A stretch of DNA of 58,514 nucleotides from an uncultured Bacteroidota bacterium (GTDB lineage Bacteria > Bacteroidota > Bacteroidia > Flavobacteriales > Flavobacteriaceae): NCBI GenBank assembly GCA_902514615.1, contig CABXRG010000001.1, positions 77,834 to 136,347 of the forward strand. Reading direction: 5' to 3'. This document shows, piece by piece, positions 27,936 through 38,200 of this stretch. The translations under genes were made by a program, and so were the position numbers. Each line of letters starts with the position of its first letter. Within the stretch, counting starts at the first letter, position 1. The notes beneath the pieces are model-generated. The model was given only the letters and a program-made list of their open reading frames with translations. It did not search any database and had not been told where the DNA came from.

Positions 27936-29982
27936 GGTTATAAATACTCTTGGCTTCTTTATAAATCAAATTTTTATCAAAAGTCATTTTCTTTGTTTCA
28001 AATTGTGAATATTTTTCCATTTGATCAGTATAATGCTCAGAGTTTGGATCATCAGAGTTCCCATATGAAATTATACTCTCCATAATTGGCCCCTCTTCAG
28101 TAAATCTTATTAAACCAATATATGATTCACCAGCAAACACTTTATGCATACCATCTTTGTATGGTCCTGAGGACATAGCAGTAATTACATCAGGAAGTCC
28201 CCATATTGGGAGTTCTTTTTCTCCTCTGGCTAGTTTCTGAAACTCACCTAAAGTTATTTTAGTTTTTCCAAAATATTTAATTAAATAAGATTTAGTATCT
28301 GACAATGCAGATAATATAATTTCTTTTGATACCGGCTGATCATTGTTAGATAGTTCTCTTACTTGATTTGCGTAATTATAAATAAGTTGATAGTAAAATA
28401 CTCCATATAATCCTGCGCCAACTGAATCAGCATCAGTTTTACGATTCCAATTTTGAATTTCATTTAATATATCATATAGATCATCATTCCCATCAAGCTT
28501 AATTTCATTTATTAAATTAATATCCATGAAATTGTAGCTAAACTTATCAGGAAATGAATTATCATATTTTATTTTCTTGAAGTCTTCAAATGAAACCTTA
28601 TCATAGCTATCTATAAGATATTTTAATCTTACTGATCTGTTGTTGTTATAAGTTTCATACCCCATATTTTTATTAAAATCCTTTTCTTTTGGGTTTTCGT
28701 CATTGGATGTTGATTTGAAAGGTGAATGATTAGCATTGTAAACAAAACCTGAGTTGGGTTGAAGAACTTGTGGAAGCTCTTCTATATCATACAATTCATT
28801 CCATAAGGTTTTTTTTGTGTCTCCAGGAACAATTCCTTTCCAATTATATCCTTCTGCTCGTTTAGGGATTTGACCGTTAGACATGTAGAAGATTGTATCA
28901 TATTTATCTGCATAACCAACATTAAAACCTGGTAAGGATTTCATCTTTAATATATTATAGAATTCAGAAAAGTTTTTAGCTTTTCCCATTCTCCACCATT
29001 GCTCAAGAGCATTTACTCCATAAAGAGATGGTGTTCTTATTGAATAATAACCTGATTTATTTTTTAGAGTAGGTCCGTAGATGCTTTTGAAATATTTACG
29101 GTTTATTTTAATTGGAATACCAAGAACTTTTAGGGTCACCTTGGCATTAAGTTTTTCAAGTCTATACTCTTCATTATCGACAATATAGGTGTTTTTGTTT
29201 TTCATTCTAAGCTTGAAAACATCTGTTTTGTCTGGATAGTTTACAGTATGTGACCATCCTAGGTACTTGTTAACTCCTATTAAAATGTTTGGAGTGCCTG
29301 GATACATGGTTCCAATTATATTAGTTCCTTCTTTACTATTAAGGTGAACTTCATACCATGAAGTAGGACCTTCAAGTGGTTGGTGTGTGTTTATTGCTAA
29401 AAATGTTTCTCCAGATGCAGTTTTATTACTATTCATAGCAAAAACATTAGATCCTGTTAAGTTTTGATCTAAGTATTCATCCTGGGTATCATTGTTTAAA
29501 ATTCTTCCTGCCCAATACGCTCCTTGGTTAGATATAAAAAGTTGAAGTTGACTATACTTCAGCATTTTTTTTGGGGTTATTGGAAAAAGATTTTTAAAAA
29601 GAATTTTATCAGGATTTTTTTTAGCGTAACTGTTTAGTCCTTCTGCATAACCTCTAACTACTTTCATGTAATCATTACTTATATCATCAATATTTTGATC
29701 TATTAATTCTTCAGATCCAATAAATTGAGATATAAAATCGGCAGGAGCTCCTTTTAACCCCATATATTGAGACAGCATTGCGTTACCTGCTAAATAAGCT
29801 TCTTGAATCGTTATAAAGTCATCTTCAGCATTAGCCCATGCTAATCCATATGCAACTTCTGCATCTGTTTGTGCGTAAATATGAGGTACACCATATTTAT
29901 CTCTAACGATATCTATGTTTTCTGGATTGATTTGGGAGTAAGTAACCGAAGTCAATAGAAGTAAGTAAATTAATTTATGCAT
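27928..29982 (-). CDS. Exported penicillin-acylase family (Ntn hydrolase) amidase
   Basis: Secreted self-processing amidases of this family remove acyl chains from penicillins, aculeacin or acyl-homoserine lactones. The 684-residue precursor has a signal peptide (MHKLIYLLLLTSVTYSQ). The N-terminal alpha subunit contains VRDKYGVPHIYAQTDAE and GLAWANAEDD. The beta subunit would begin at Ser178 in TGSNVFAMN, the autoprocessing Ser nucleophile, followed by the family blocks THQPLEGPTSWYEVHL and IGVNKYLGWSHTVN. YNANHSPF and the late block WGLPDV also match. The substrate cannot be told from the sequence; N-acyl amino acids or lipopeptides are as likely as quorum signals. A 28-codon ORF ends four bases upstream. 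Confidence 0.9.
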   Translation of the reverse strand: MHKLIYLLLLTSVTYSQINPENIDIVRDKYGVPHIYAQTDAEVAYGLAWANAEDDFITIQEAYLAGNAMLSQYMGLKGAPADFISQFIGSEELIDQNIDDISNDYMKVVRGYAEGLNSYAKKNPDKILFKNLFPITPKKMLKYSQLQLFISNQGAYWAGRILNNDTQDEYLDQNLTGSNVFAMNSNKTASGETFLAINTHQPLEGPTSWYEVHLNSKEGTNIIGTMYPGTPNILIGVNKYLGWSHTVNYPDKTDVFKLRMKNKNTYIVDNEEYRLEKLNAKVTLKVLGIPIKINRKYFKSIYGPTLKNKSGYYSIRTPSLYGVNALEQWWRMGKAKNFSEFYNILKMKSLPGFNVGYADKYDTIFYMSNGQIPKRAEGYNWKGIVPGDTKKTLWNELYDIEELPQVLQPNSGFVYNANHSPFKSTSNDENPKEKDFNKNMGYETYNNNRSVRLKYLIDSYDKVSFEDFKKIKYDNSFPDKFSYNFMDINLINEIKLDGNDDLYDILNEIQNWNRKTDADSVGAGLYGVFYYQLIYNYANQVRELSNNDQPVSKEIILSALSDTKSYLIKYFGKTKITLGEFQKLARGEKELPIWGLPDVITAMSSGPYKDGMHKVFAGESYIGLIRFTEEGPIMESIISYGNSDDPNSEHYTDQMEKYSQFETKKMTFDKNLIYKEAKSIYNPN

Positions 29983-29985
29983 TTT

Positions 29986-30072
29986 TTATAGTATATAAGT
30001 TAGTAACCTGAAAGTGAAATAGCATGCAAAAATTATAAGGATTATTTTTCTGTTTTTTTCGTACCATTCCAT
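29986..30072 (-). CDS. 28-residue single-helix membrane protein (small ORF)
   Basis: An ATG-initiated ORF of 28 codons that ends three bases before the penicillin-acylase start, on the same strand. It reads MEWYEKNRKI, then a hydrophobic stretch ILIIFACYFTF, then RLLTYIL. A charged N-terminal segment followed by one hydrophobic helix is a typical layout for a small inner-membrane protein, and the tight spacing suggests translational coupling. I recognise no family and cannot exclude a chance ORF. Confidence 0.45.
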   Translation of the reverse strand: MEWYEKNRKIILIIFACYFTFRLLTYIL

Positions 30073-30349
30073 AATTAATATTTTTTGCAAAGTTATAGTT
30101 CTGAAATATTTAAATATGAATATCTACACTAATTTTTCTCTAACATTTCTTTAACATATTAAATTTTATTGAACTTTATGAAGATTATTTTTACCTATAA
30201 TTATTCTAAATACCTATAGATATTATGAATACGATATCCTTAGTTTATGTTAACTAATTGTGAATAGATCTCAATTTTTAATAGTTTTTTCTTTCTTTTT
30301 AACAATATTTTAACTTAAATTGCGCGTAATAAACTAAACTTAAATTAAC
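30073..30349. promoter_or_regulatory. Non-coding control region between the acylase and susC
   Basis: About 277 bases without a credible gene, more than 75% A+T, with repeated TTAAC elements (TTTAACA near 30150, TTTTTAAC and TTTTAAC at 30290-30313) such as are common upstream of SusC genes. A weak -7-like TAAATTGC precedes a CTAAAC box at 30334-30339, which lies 16 bases before the susC ATG. It must hold the susC promoter, and the leader of the minus-strand transcript also begins here. No riboswitch or regulator site is recognisable. Confidence 0.5.
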
Positions 30350-33300
30350 ATGAAAAAAGCTTTTTTAGTTGTATTGATGTTATCGTCTAGTCTAATTTTT
30401 GCTCAGGACTCTATCTCTGGTAGTGTTACTGACGAAAGCAACAATCCTATTCCTGGAGCTACAATTGTAGTTGAAGGAACTAACACAGGTGTTGTTACTG
30501 ACTTTGATGGTAATTATCAAATTAATGCGTCGACTGGAGATCAGTTGACTTTCTCAAGTTTGGGATTTGGATCTCAAACGATTACTGTTGGAAACCAAAA
30601 TCAGATTAATGTTACATTAATGTCAAGTGTTGACATTCTTGATGAGGTTGTTGTCTCAGGATATCAAACTCAGCAAAGAAGATCACTATCTGGAGCTATC
30701 GGTACTGTTGATACAGACGAGGCTTTCAAGACACAAGTAACTAATGCTGCTGAAGCTCTACAAGGTAGAGTTGCCGGTGTGCAAGTAACTTCTGGTGGAG
30801 GTCCTGGGGCTGCTCCCGTAGTTAGAATCCGTGGTTATGCTACTACTAACGATAACTCACCTTTATATGTTATCGATGGTATACAAACTACTGATGCTAA
30901 TGTTATGAGAGACATCAACCCTAAAGACATTGAAAATATAAGTGTACTAAAAGATGGTGCAGCAGCAATTTATGGTGCTAGAGCTTCTAATGGTGTTATT
31001 GTTGTTACTACCAAAGGTGGTGCTTACAACATGGAAAACACATTTGAAGTAGATGCTTCTTATGGTATTAGTGAGGTAACAAGATACCCTGATATGTTAA
31101 ATGTTCAGCAACATGCTGATATGACATGGCAAAGTATCCTTAACGATGGAAACACTCCATCTCACCCACAATACGGTAGTGGCCCAACGCCTTCTGTTCC
31201 TGTCTTTTTAAATGTACCTATTCCTGGTGGTCCAGAATATGAAGGAGCCGGAGCTAAAGTTGCACCTAATGGAACTGATTGGTTCGGTGAAATTTTTGAC
31301 CCAGCGTCTGTTACTAATGTTTCAATATCTGCTTCTGGTGGATCTGAACAAGGTAAATTTCATTTATCTGCAAACTACTTAAAACAGGAAGGTGTAATTA
31401 TTCACACTGGATACGAAAGAGTTTCAACTAGATTGAATTCTGAATTTAAAATTGGAGATAACATTACTATATCTGAACACTTAAACGTTACTTACGATAA
31501 GGAAGGAACTACTAGTGGTAACCCAATTCAAAATGCAGCATTTTCATCTCCACTAGTTCCTGTTAGAGATACAAACGGAAATTTTGCTGGTACATACTCT
31601 AACTCTGCAAGAGTTGGTATTGCTAACAACCCGGTTGCAGATCTAGCTAGAGGTGCTGATGATTACAATAAAAACTTAAGAGTTATTGGTGATATTTCAA
31701 TGAAATGGCAAATAACTCCTGAATTAATGTTTAAGACATCTGCTGGTGTTACCATGAGAGACTTAAACGGAAGATACTTTACAGCTCTAAACCCAGAGCA
31801 CGGTGAAGCTATCTCTAACAACACTCTTTCTGAGCAAAGTTTCAGACAAGATGAATGGGTTGTTACAAACTTCTTAAACTATAAGAACTCTTGGGGTGAT
31901 CATACATTAGATTTATTAGTTGGTACAGAGGCACAAAAAGATAACTATAAAGGTTTCGGTGCTTTAAGAACTAATTATTTATTTGAAGATCCAAGTTTTT
32001 ACTTATTAAGTAATGGTGCTGGTGTCCCTGTGATTTCAGGTGCTGGTGCATCTTCAAGTTCAATTTTCTCATTACTAGGAACAGCTAACTGGTCATATGG
32101 TGGTAAATACTTTGCTACTGCGACTGTTAGAAAGGATGATACTTCAAGATTCGCGCAAGCTGAATCTGATGCAATCTTCCCTTCTGGAAGTGTAGCTTGG
32201 TTAGTAAGTTCTGAAGATTGGTTTGATAGTATGGTATTTGATACTCTTAAAGTAAGAGCTTCTTATGGTGAGTTAGGTAACCAACAAATTGGTGGTTCTA
32301 ACTTAGATGTAAATATTTCTTACTTAAGTGAAGGTTCTGCATTCTACGCGTTTGGTGGAAGTGGTGGTGCTACTGCTGGTGCAAACATTGCAACAAAAGG
32401 TAACCCACTTCTTACATGGGAAACTATGACTTCTACAAACTTTGCTTTAGACATGGGATTCTTAGATAACAAGTTGACTGCTACAATTGATGTATTCTCA
32501 AATGAGACTACAGGTCTTGTTGCTCAGGATACTCAAAAGATTAGTACAACTGCAATTGATGCAGCTGCTCCTTATACAAACTTAGGTGCAATGAAATCAA
32601 CTGGTTTTGATCTTTCTTTAAACTATTCTGATACAACTTCTTCTGGAGTTACTTATGCTATAAATGCAAATGCTACAAGAGCTAAGAATGAAGTTACTGA
32701 ACTTATCAGTGAATTCTATTCTGGTGGTAGTCAAAGAATTGGATCTATGACAAGAACGTCTGTAGGTGAGCCAATTTCTTACTTCTATGGTAGAAACGTA
32801 TTGGGAATTTTCCAAACTGCTGCTGAAGTTGCATCACATGCAACTCAAGATGGAGCAGGTGTTGGTAGATTTAAATATGAAGATATAAACAATGATGGTG
32901 TTATTAATGATAACGATAGAACTAAAATCGGTGATCCTCACCCAGATTTAATTTTTGGTGTTAATGTAAACTTAGCATACAAAAACTGGGATATGAGTAT
33001 GTTCTGGAATGGTTCAATCGGTAATGATATTTTTGACTATACAGCTCTTTACTACGAAACTCCTTATTTCTTTAACGGAAATAGAAGTACTGCAGTTTTA
33101 GACTCATGGTCTCCATCTAACACTGGAGCAGCATTGCCTGCATTAAGTGAAACTATTTTAAATAATGAATTCACATCATCTAACTCTTTCTTTGTTAGAG
33201 ATGGTTCTTATTTAAGACTTAGAACTCTTCAAATAGGTTATACATTACCTGATACTATTGCATCAAAATTAGGTGCTAGTAGTGCAAGAGTATACTACAA

Positions 33301-33442
33301 CGGTAGTAACTTACTTACTTTAACTGACTTTACAGGTCTGGATCCTGAAGTACCAAGAGGTGGTGCTCTAGATATTGGTGTATATTCTGCTCAATATCCT
33401 ACGAATAGTATTTCATCTTTAGGTATAAATATTAAATTTTAA
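30350..33442 (+). CDS. susC: SusC/RagA-family TonB-linked outer membrane transporter
   Basis: A 22-strand TonB-dependent channel that imports oligosaccharides captured by its SusD lid. The signal peptide is MKKAFLVVLMLSSSLIFA. A carboxypeptidase-like N-terminal extension follows (ISGSVTDESNNPIPGATIVVEGT, DGNYQI). Next come a TonB-box region (LDEVVVSGYQTQQRR), a plug with NAAEALQGRVAGVQV and VRIRGYATTNDNSPLYVIDGI, and then the barrel. At 1,030 residues it is complete. Codons ending in C (AAC, TAC, TTC) are far more frequent here than in neighbouring genes, a sign of very high expression. SusD follows 18 bases downstream. With GH20 and NagX in the locus, the cargo is probably a GlcNAc-containing glycan (inference). 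Confidence 0.97.
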   Translation: MKKAFLVVLMLSSSLIFAQDSISGSVTDESNNPIPGATIVVEGTNTGVVTDFDGNYQINASTGDQLTFSSLGFGSQTITVGNQNQINVTLMSSVDILDEVVVSGYQTQQRRSLSGAIGTVDTDEAFKTQVTNAAEALQGRVAGVQVTSGGGPGAAPVVRIRGYATTNDNSPLYVIDGIQTTDANVMRDINPKDIENISVLKDGAAAIYGARASNGVIVVTTKGGAYNMENTFEVDASYGISEVTRYPDMLNVQQHADMTWQSILNDGNTPSHPQYGSGPTPSVPVFLNVPIPGGPEYEGAGAKVAPNGTDWFGEIFDPASVTNVSISASGGSEQGKFHLSANYLKQEGVIIHTGYERVSTRLNSEFKIGDNITISEHLNVTYDKEGTTSGNPIQNAAFSSPLVPVRDTNGNFAGTYSNSARVGIANNPVADLARGADDYNKNLRVIGDISMKWQITPELMFKTSAGVTMRDLNGRYFTALNPEHGEAISNNTLSEQSFRQDEWVVTNFLNYKNSWGDHTLDLLVGTEAQKDNYKGFGALRTNYLFEDPSFYLLSNGAGVPVISGAGASSSSIFSLLGTANWSYGGKYFATATVRKDDTSRFAQAESDAIFPSGSVAWLVSSEDWFDSMVFDTLKVRASYGELGNQQIGGSNLDVNISYLSEGSAFYAFGGSGGATAGANIATKGNPLLTWETMTSTNFALDMGFLDNKLTATIDVFSNETTGLVAQDTQKISTTAIDAAAPYTNLGAMKSTGFDLSLNYSDTTSSGVTYAINANATRAKNEVTELISEFYSGGSQRIGSMTRTSVGEPISYFYGRNVLGIFQTAAEVASHATQDGAGVGRFKYEDINNDGVINDNDRTKIGDPHPDLIFGVNVNLAYKNWDMSMFWNGSIGNDIFDYTALYYETPYFFNGNRSTAVLDSWSPSNTGAALPALSETILNNEFTSSNSFFVRDGSYLRLRTLQIGYTLPDTIASKLGASSARVYYNGSNLLTLTDFTGLDPEVPRGGALDIGVYSAQYPTNSISSLGINIKF

Positions 33443-33460
33443 CCCCAATAATTAGTAATT

Positions 33461-35146
33461 ATGAAAAAAATTCTAACAATATTATTATCGGCGTCAATTT
33501 TAGTGTCATGTTCTGATGACTTTACTGAAATTGATCCTGTAGGATCTCTTAGTGATGCATCTCTACAGAATGCTACTGGTGTTGACCTATTATTAACTGG
33601 TGCTTATTCAGTACTAGATGGTATGAGAAATGGTGGACCTGGTGCAGATTGGACAAAAAGTGGTGATAACTGGTGGCTTGATGCTATCTCAGATGATGCT
33701 CATAAAGGATCAACTGATGGTGACCAAGCTGACTTACTTGCAATTGAACTTTTTACATGGGATACAACAAACCCATATTTTGAAGGTAGATGGCAAGCAT
33801 TATTTGCTGGTGTAAACAGAGCCAATGCTGTTATTGATTTAATCAATAACGCAGATAATCCTAGTGATTTCTCTGTTCAAAAAGCGCAAGCACAATTCTT
33901 AAGAGGTCACTTTAACTTTGAAATTCAAAGAATGTGGGTAAATGTACCTTACATTTCAGATGAAAACTATGCTGCAAGTGAATTTAATCAGCCTAACTCT
34001 GGTCCTATTTGGAGTCAGATTGAAGCAGATTTTTCTGCTGCTGCAGGTAGTTTACCAACATCTAGAGGTGGATCATACAGTGAGCCTGGAAGGCCACTTG
34101 CATCTGCTGCAAGAGCATATTTAGGAAGAACTCAACTTTACCAAGGTAAATGGAGTGATGCATTAAACTCACTTGAATCAGTTATAAATTCTGGTGATTA
34201 TGCTTTAAATTCTGATTTCTCAGCAAACTTTAGATCTGCTGGTGAAAATAGCTCTGAAATGATTTTTTCTATTCAGTTTGCTTCTGATGGAGGTCAATCT
34301 CCACAGGGTAACAGAGGTGGTACATTAAATATGCCAATTGGAGGTATGACAGGTGGAATGTGTTGTGGTTTTTACCAACCAACAATCGACCTTGCTAATG
34401 CTTTCCAAACTGATTCTAATGGACTTCCATTAGCTAATTGGTCTACTACTGACATCACAAATGATTATGGTGTTTATGAAACTGAAGCACACACTCCTCA
34501 CTCTGGTCCATTAGACCCAAGAATTGATTTCACTGTTGGAAGACGTGGAGTTGACTTAAATGGTTATGGTCCTATGACAGGAAAGGATAACATTAGAGCA
34601 TCATTTACTGATATCTCTGGTCCTTTTGTGAACAAGAAAAACCTTTATACTGCTGGTGATGACACCAACAGAGGTACAGGTGGTTGGGGTGAGCAGAGAA
34701 CTGGAATTAACTATCATATTATAAGATATGCAGATGTTTTATTAATGGCTGCTGAAGCTGCTGTTGAATCTGGTAATCTTGAAACTGGTAGAAATTATGT
34801 TAACCAAGTTAGAGCAAGAGCTAAAAACGGCCCACGTGCTGATGCTTCTCCTAACTATGTCATAGATACATACAACTCAACATGGACTGATCAAGCTGCT
34901 GCTAGAAATGCAGTTAGACATGAAAGAAGAGTTGAAATGGCTATGGAAGGTCACCGTCTTTTTGACTTAAGAAGATGGAACATTATGGTTGACGCATTAA
35001 ATACTTACATCGCAAACGAGGGTAGAACTATTGCTAATTTTGCAGCAAAAGCTAACCCAGTTTCAGCTAAGCATAATGCACTTCCAATTCCTTTAAATGC
35101 TATTGATCAGTCTCAAGGAGCTCTTTCTCAGAATCCTGGTCACTAA
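33461..35146 (+). CDS. susD: SusD/RagB-family glycan-binding lipoprotein
   Basis: The outer-membrane lid that binds the glycan and hands it to SusC. The lipobox is LVSC within the first 17 residues. TPR-like helices follow, with LLLTGAYSVLDG, WQALFAGVNRANAVIDLI and KAQAQFLRGHFNFEIQRMW. The C-terminal family block RNAVRHERRVEMAMEGHRLFDLRRW is typical. The 561-residue length is normal. Codon use is C-ended like that of SusC. A strong terminator follows 28 bases after the stop, so the high-level transcript probably ends there. Confidence 0.96.
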   Translation: MKKILTILLSASILVSCSDDFTEIDPVGSLSDASLQNATGVDLLLTGAYSVLDGMRNGGPGADWTKSGDNWWLDAISDDAHKGSTDGDQADLLAIELFTWDTTNPYFEGRWQALFAGVNRANAVIDLINNADNPSDFSVQKAQAQFLRGHFNFEIQRMWVNVPYISDENYAASEFNQPNSGPIWSQIEADFSAAAGSLPTSRGGSYSEPGRPLASAARAYLGRTQLYQGKWSDALNSLESVINSGDYALNSDFSANFRSAGENSSEMIFSIQFASDGGQSPQGNRGGTLNMPIGGMTGGMCCGFYQPTIDLANAFQTDSNGLPLANWSTTDITNDYGVYETEAHTPHSGPLDPRIDFTVGRRGVDLNGYGPMTGKDNIRASFTDISGPFVNKKNLYTAGDDTNRGTGGWGEQRTGINYHIIRYADVLLMAAEAAVESGNLETGRNYVNQVRARAKNGPRADASPNYVIDTYNSTWTDQAAARNAVRHERRVEMAMEGHRLFDLRRWNIMVDALNTYIANEGRTIANFAAKANPVSAKHNALPIPLNAIDQSQGALSQNPGH

Positions 35147-35174
35147 TCAAATTTAAATCTAGCTAAATTAAAAG

Positions 35175-35209
35175 CAGGATGAATAACTTATTCATCCTGT
35201 TTTTTTTTA
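35175..35209 (+). terminator. Rho-independent terminator after susCD
   Basis: A stem of 10-11 bp (CAGGATGAAT with ATTCATCCTG) closes a very short loop and is followed by ten T residues. It separates the highly expressed susC-susD pair from the lower-expressed catabolic genes downstream, which start only ~10 bases further on and may be reached by read-through. Confidence 0.9.
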
Positions 35210-35219
35210 CATTTACTTT

Positions 35220-38200
35220 ATGAAAAAATTAAACCTACTTTTATTTGTAAATGCTGTTATTATTGTATTTGCCTCATGTAATAACAGAGCTGACAACAAA
35301 CAATTTACACTTCTTTCTAGTGAATCTACTGGTGTCGATTTTATAAATCAATTAAAGGAAAATGATACAATAAACTATTTTACCTATCCATATATATACA
35401 TGGGTGGAGGAGTTTCAGTTGGTGATATAAATAATGATGAATTAGATGATATATTCTTTACGGGTAATATGGCTGAAAATAGATTATACTTAAATAAAGG
35501 GAATCTCCAGTTTGAAGATCTAACTGATTATTCTGGTATAGGAGGTGATGATAAGTGGTACACTGGTTCAACTATGGTGGATATAAACAATGATGGTTTT
35601 ATAGATATTTATGTCTCAGTTGCTGGTTTAAAGGGTGAAAAAAATAATGAATTATATGTCAATAATGGAGATAATACATTTACAGAAATGGCGAGTAAAT
35701 ATGGTATTGCTGATATTGGTAATGGTGTCCAAGCTACATTCTTTGATTATGATAAAGATGGAGATTTAGACCTTTATGTTGCTAACTATCCTATAACTCC
35801 TTTTGATGCGCCTAGGAACTATTACTATTATAAGATGCAGAATACAGAGGATGATGAAACTGACAATCTTTATAGAAATGATGGGTCGTCATTTACAAGA
35901 GTTACTGAGGAAGCTGGCTTAAGAACTTATGGCCTTACTTTAAGTGCGACTATTGGTGATTTAAATAATGATTCTTATCCGGATATATATATATCTAATG
36001 ATTTTAGTTCTCCTGATTTTATGTATATGAATAATGGAGATGGAACTTTCACTGATGTTGTTAAAGAATCTACTAATCAAACATCTTTCTACGGAATGGG
36101 AGTTGACATAGCAGACTTTAATAATGATCAATACCTTGATTACATTCAAGTAGATATGGATGCAAAAGACAATAGAAGAGCAAAAGCAAATATGGCTAGT
36201 ATGAATCCAGATTTATTTTGGAGTACTGTTAATTTTGGTTTTCATTATCAGTATATGCACAATACCCTTCAATTAAATAGGCGTATTGAAGGAAATAAGC
36301 CCTTTTTTAGTAATATTTCAAGACTTTCAGGTATATCATCAACAGATTGGAGTTGGGGTCCTCTTTTAGCTGATTTTGATAATGATGGTTGGAAGGATTT
36401 ATTTATTTCAAATGGAATTAGAAGAGAGATAAATAATAAAGATTTTTTCAATGCAATCGAATTAAGACCTATGTCCAATGATAGTCTCTTGTATTATACA
36501 AATCAAATACCATCTGAGGCTATTTCAAATTTTGCATTCAAAAACAATAAAGATTTGACTTTTGATAATGTATCTTCTGATTGGGGTCTAGATCAAGAAA
36601 ATTTTTCAAATGGAGCAACTTACGCAGACTTGGATAATGATGGTGATCTTGAAATAATTGTAAATAATGTTGATCAACAAGCTCAGATATATAGGAATAA
36701 TTCATCAAATAATTATGTAAAAATTAAATTGAAAGGTGATAAAAATAATCTATTGGGCATTGATAGTCGGGTATATGTTGAAACTGCAAATTCCTCGCAA
36801 ATGCAGGAATTAACATTGACAAGAGGATTTCAATCTTCAGTTTCGCCTTATTTAAATTTTGGTATAGCTAATCAAGAGAAAATTATTTCTGTAAAAGTTG
36901 TGTGGCCTAACGGTAATACTCAAACGCTTGATAATGTAAAGATTAACTCTATTGTCGAATTTGATATCAAAAACTCAAATTCTAATGAAAATATTTTCGA
37001 GGAGTCTAAAGTTTATTTTGAAAATGTAGAGGTTGTAAAACATAAACATGAAGAAAACGAACATAATGATTATTTAAAAGAAGTATTACTTCCTCATGAA
37101 AATTCTAGATTAGGTCCTGGTATAGCTACAGGTGATATAGATGGAGATAATTTAGATGATTTTATTGTAGGAGGAGCTAAAGATCAACCTACTGCTTTTT
37201 ATTTCCAAAAATTAGATGGTTCTTTTTCTAAAAAATCTTTTTCTTTTTCAAAATCACATAGCAAATATGAAGACATGGATATAATGCTTAAAGATTTTGA
37301 TAGTGATGGTGATTTAGATGTTTACATAGTTTCTGGAGGTAATGAATTTGAGCAAAATTCCCCGATCCTTAAAGATAGATTGTATACTAACAATGGAAAT
37401 GGATCACTAATTTATAATGAAGATTCTTTGCCTAATAATTTTTCGAGTGGTATGAGATTGTCCTCTGCAGATTATGATAAAGATGGAGACATAGATTTAT
37501 TTGTTGGCGGTAGGGTAGTGCCTGGAAGTTATCCCCTTCCTGCGGATAGTTTCTTATTAGTTAATACTTCTAATAAAAATGGTATTAAATTTATTAATGC
37601 TTCCGAAATAGATTTCCCTTTTAAAGATATTGGCTTGGTTACCTCCTCAGTCTGGACTGATTATAACAATGATAGTTGGTTAGATCTTGTGGTTGTTGGA
37701 GAATGGACTCCTGTAAGGTTTTTCAAGAATGTTGAAGGTAAATTTTCTGAGGATACTTCACTAATTGATACTGACTCTACTAGAGGATGGTGGTATGACA
37801 TTGTAGCAGAAGATTTTGATAAAGATGGAGATATGGATTTAGTTATTGGAAATCTTGGTAATAACTATAAATATCAAACATCAGGTGATGAAACATTTGA
37901 TATTTATTATAACGATTTTGACAAAAATAATAGTGGAGATATAGTTCTTAGTTATTATAATGATGGAGAGCAATATCCATTAAGGGGAAGACAATGTTCT
38001 TCGGATCAAATACCTGCAATCAAAACAAAGTTTCAAGATTATGATGCTTTTTCTATAGCTACTCTCGAGGATGTATATACTGAGCCAGATCTTGAACAAT
38101 CACTTCACTATTTTACTAAAACATTTTCATCAGTTTATCTAGAGAATATAGGTAATTCATTTACAATGAATAAGTTGCCTGTTTTATCACAGTTATCTGC

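Noticed and set aside
36269-36478. Minus-strand ORFs within the FG-GAP gene, and similar ones inside susC, lptD and the GH3 gene.
   Set aside because: They lie opposite strongly supported coding frames and have biased, domain-free composition.
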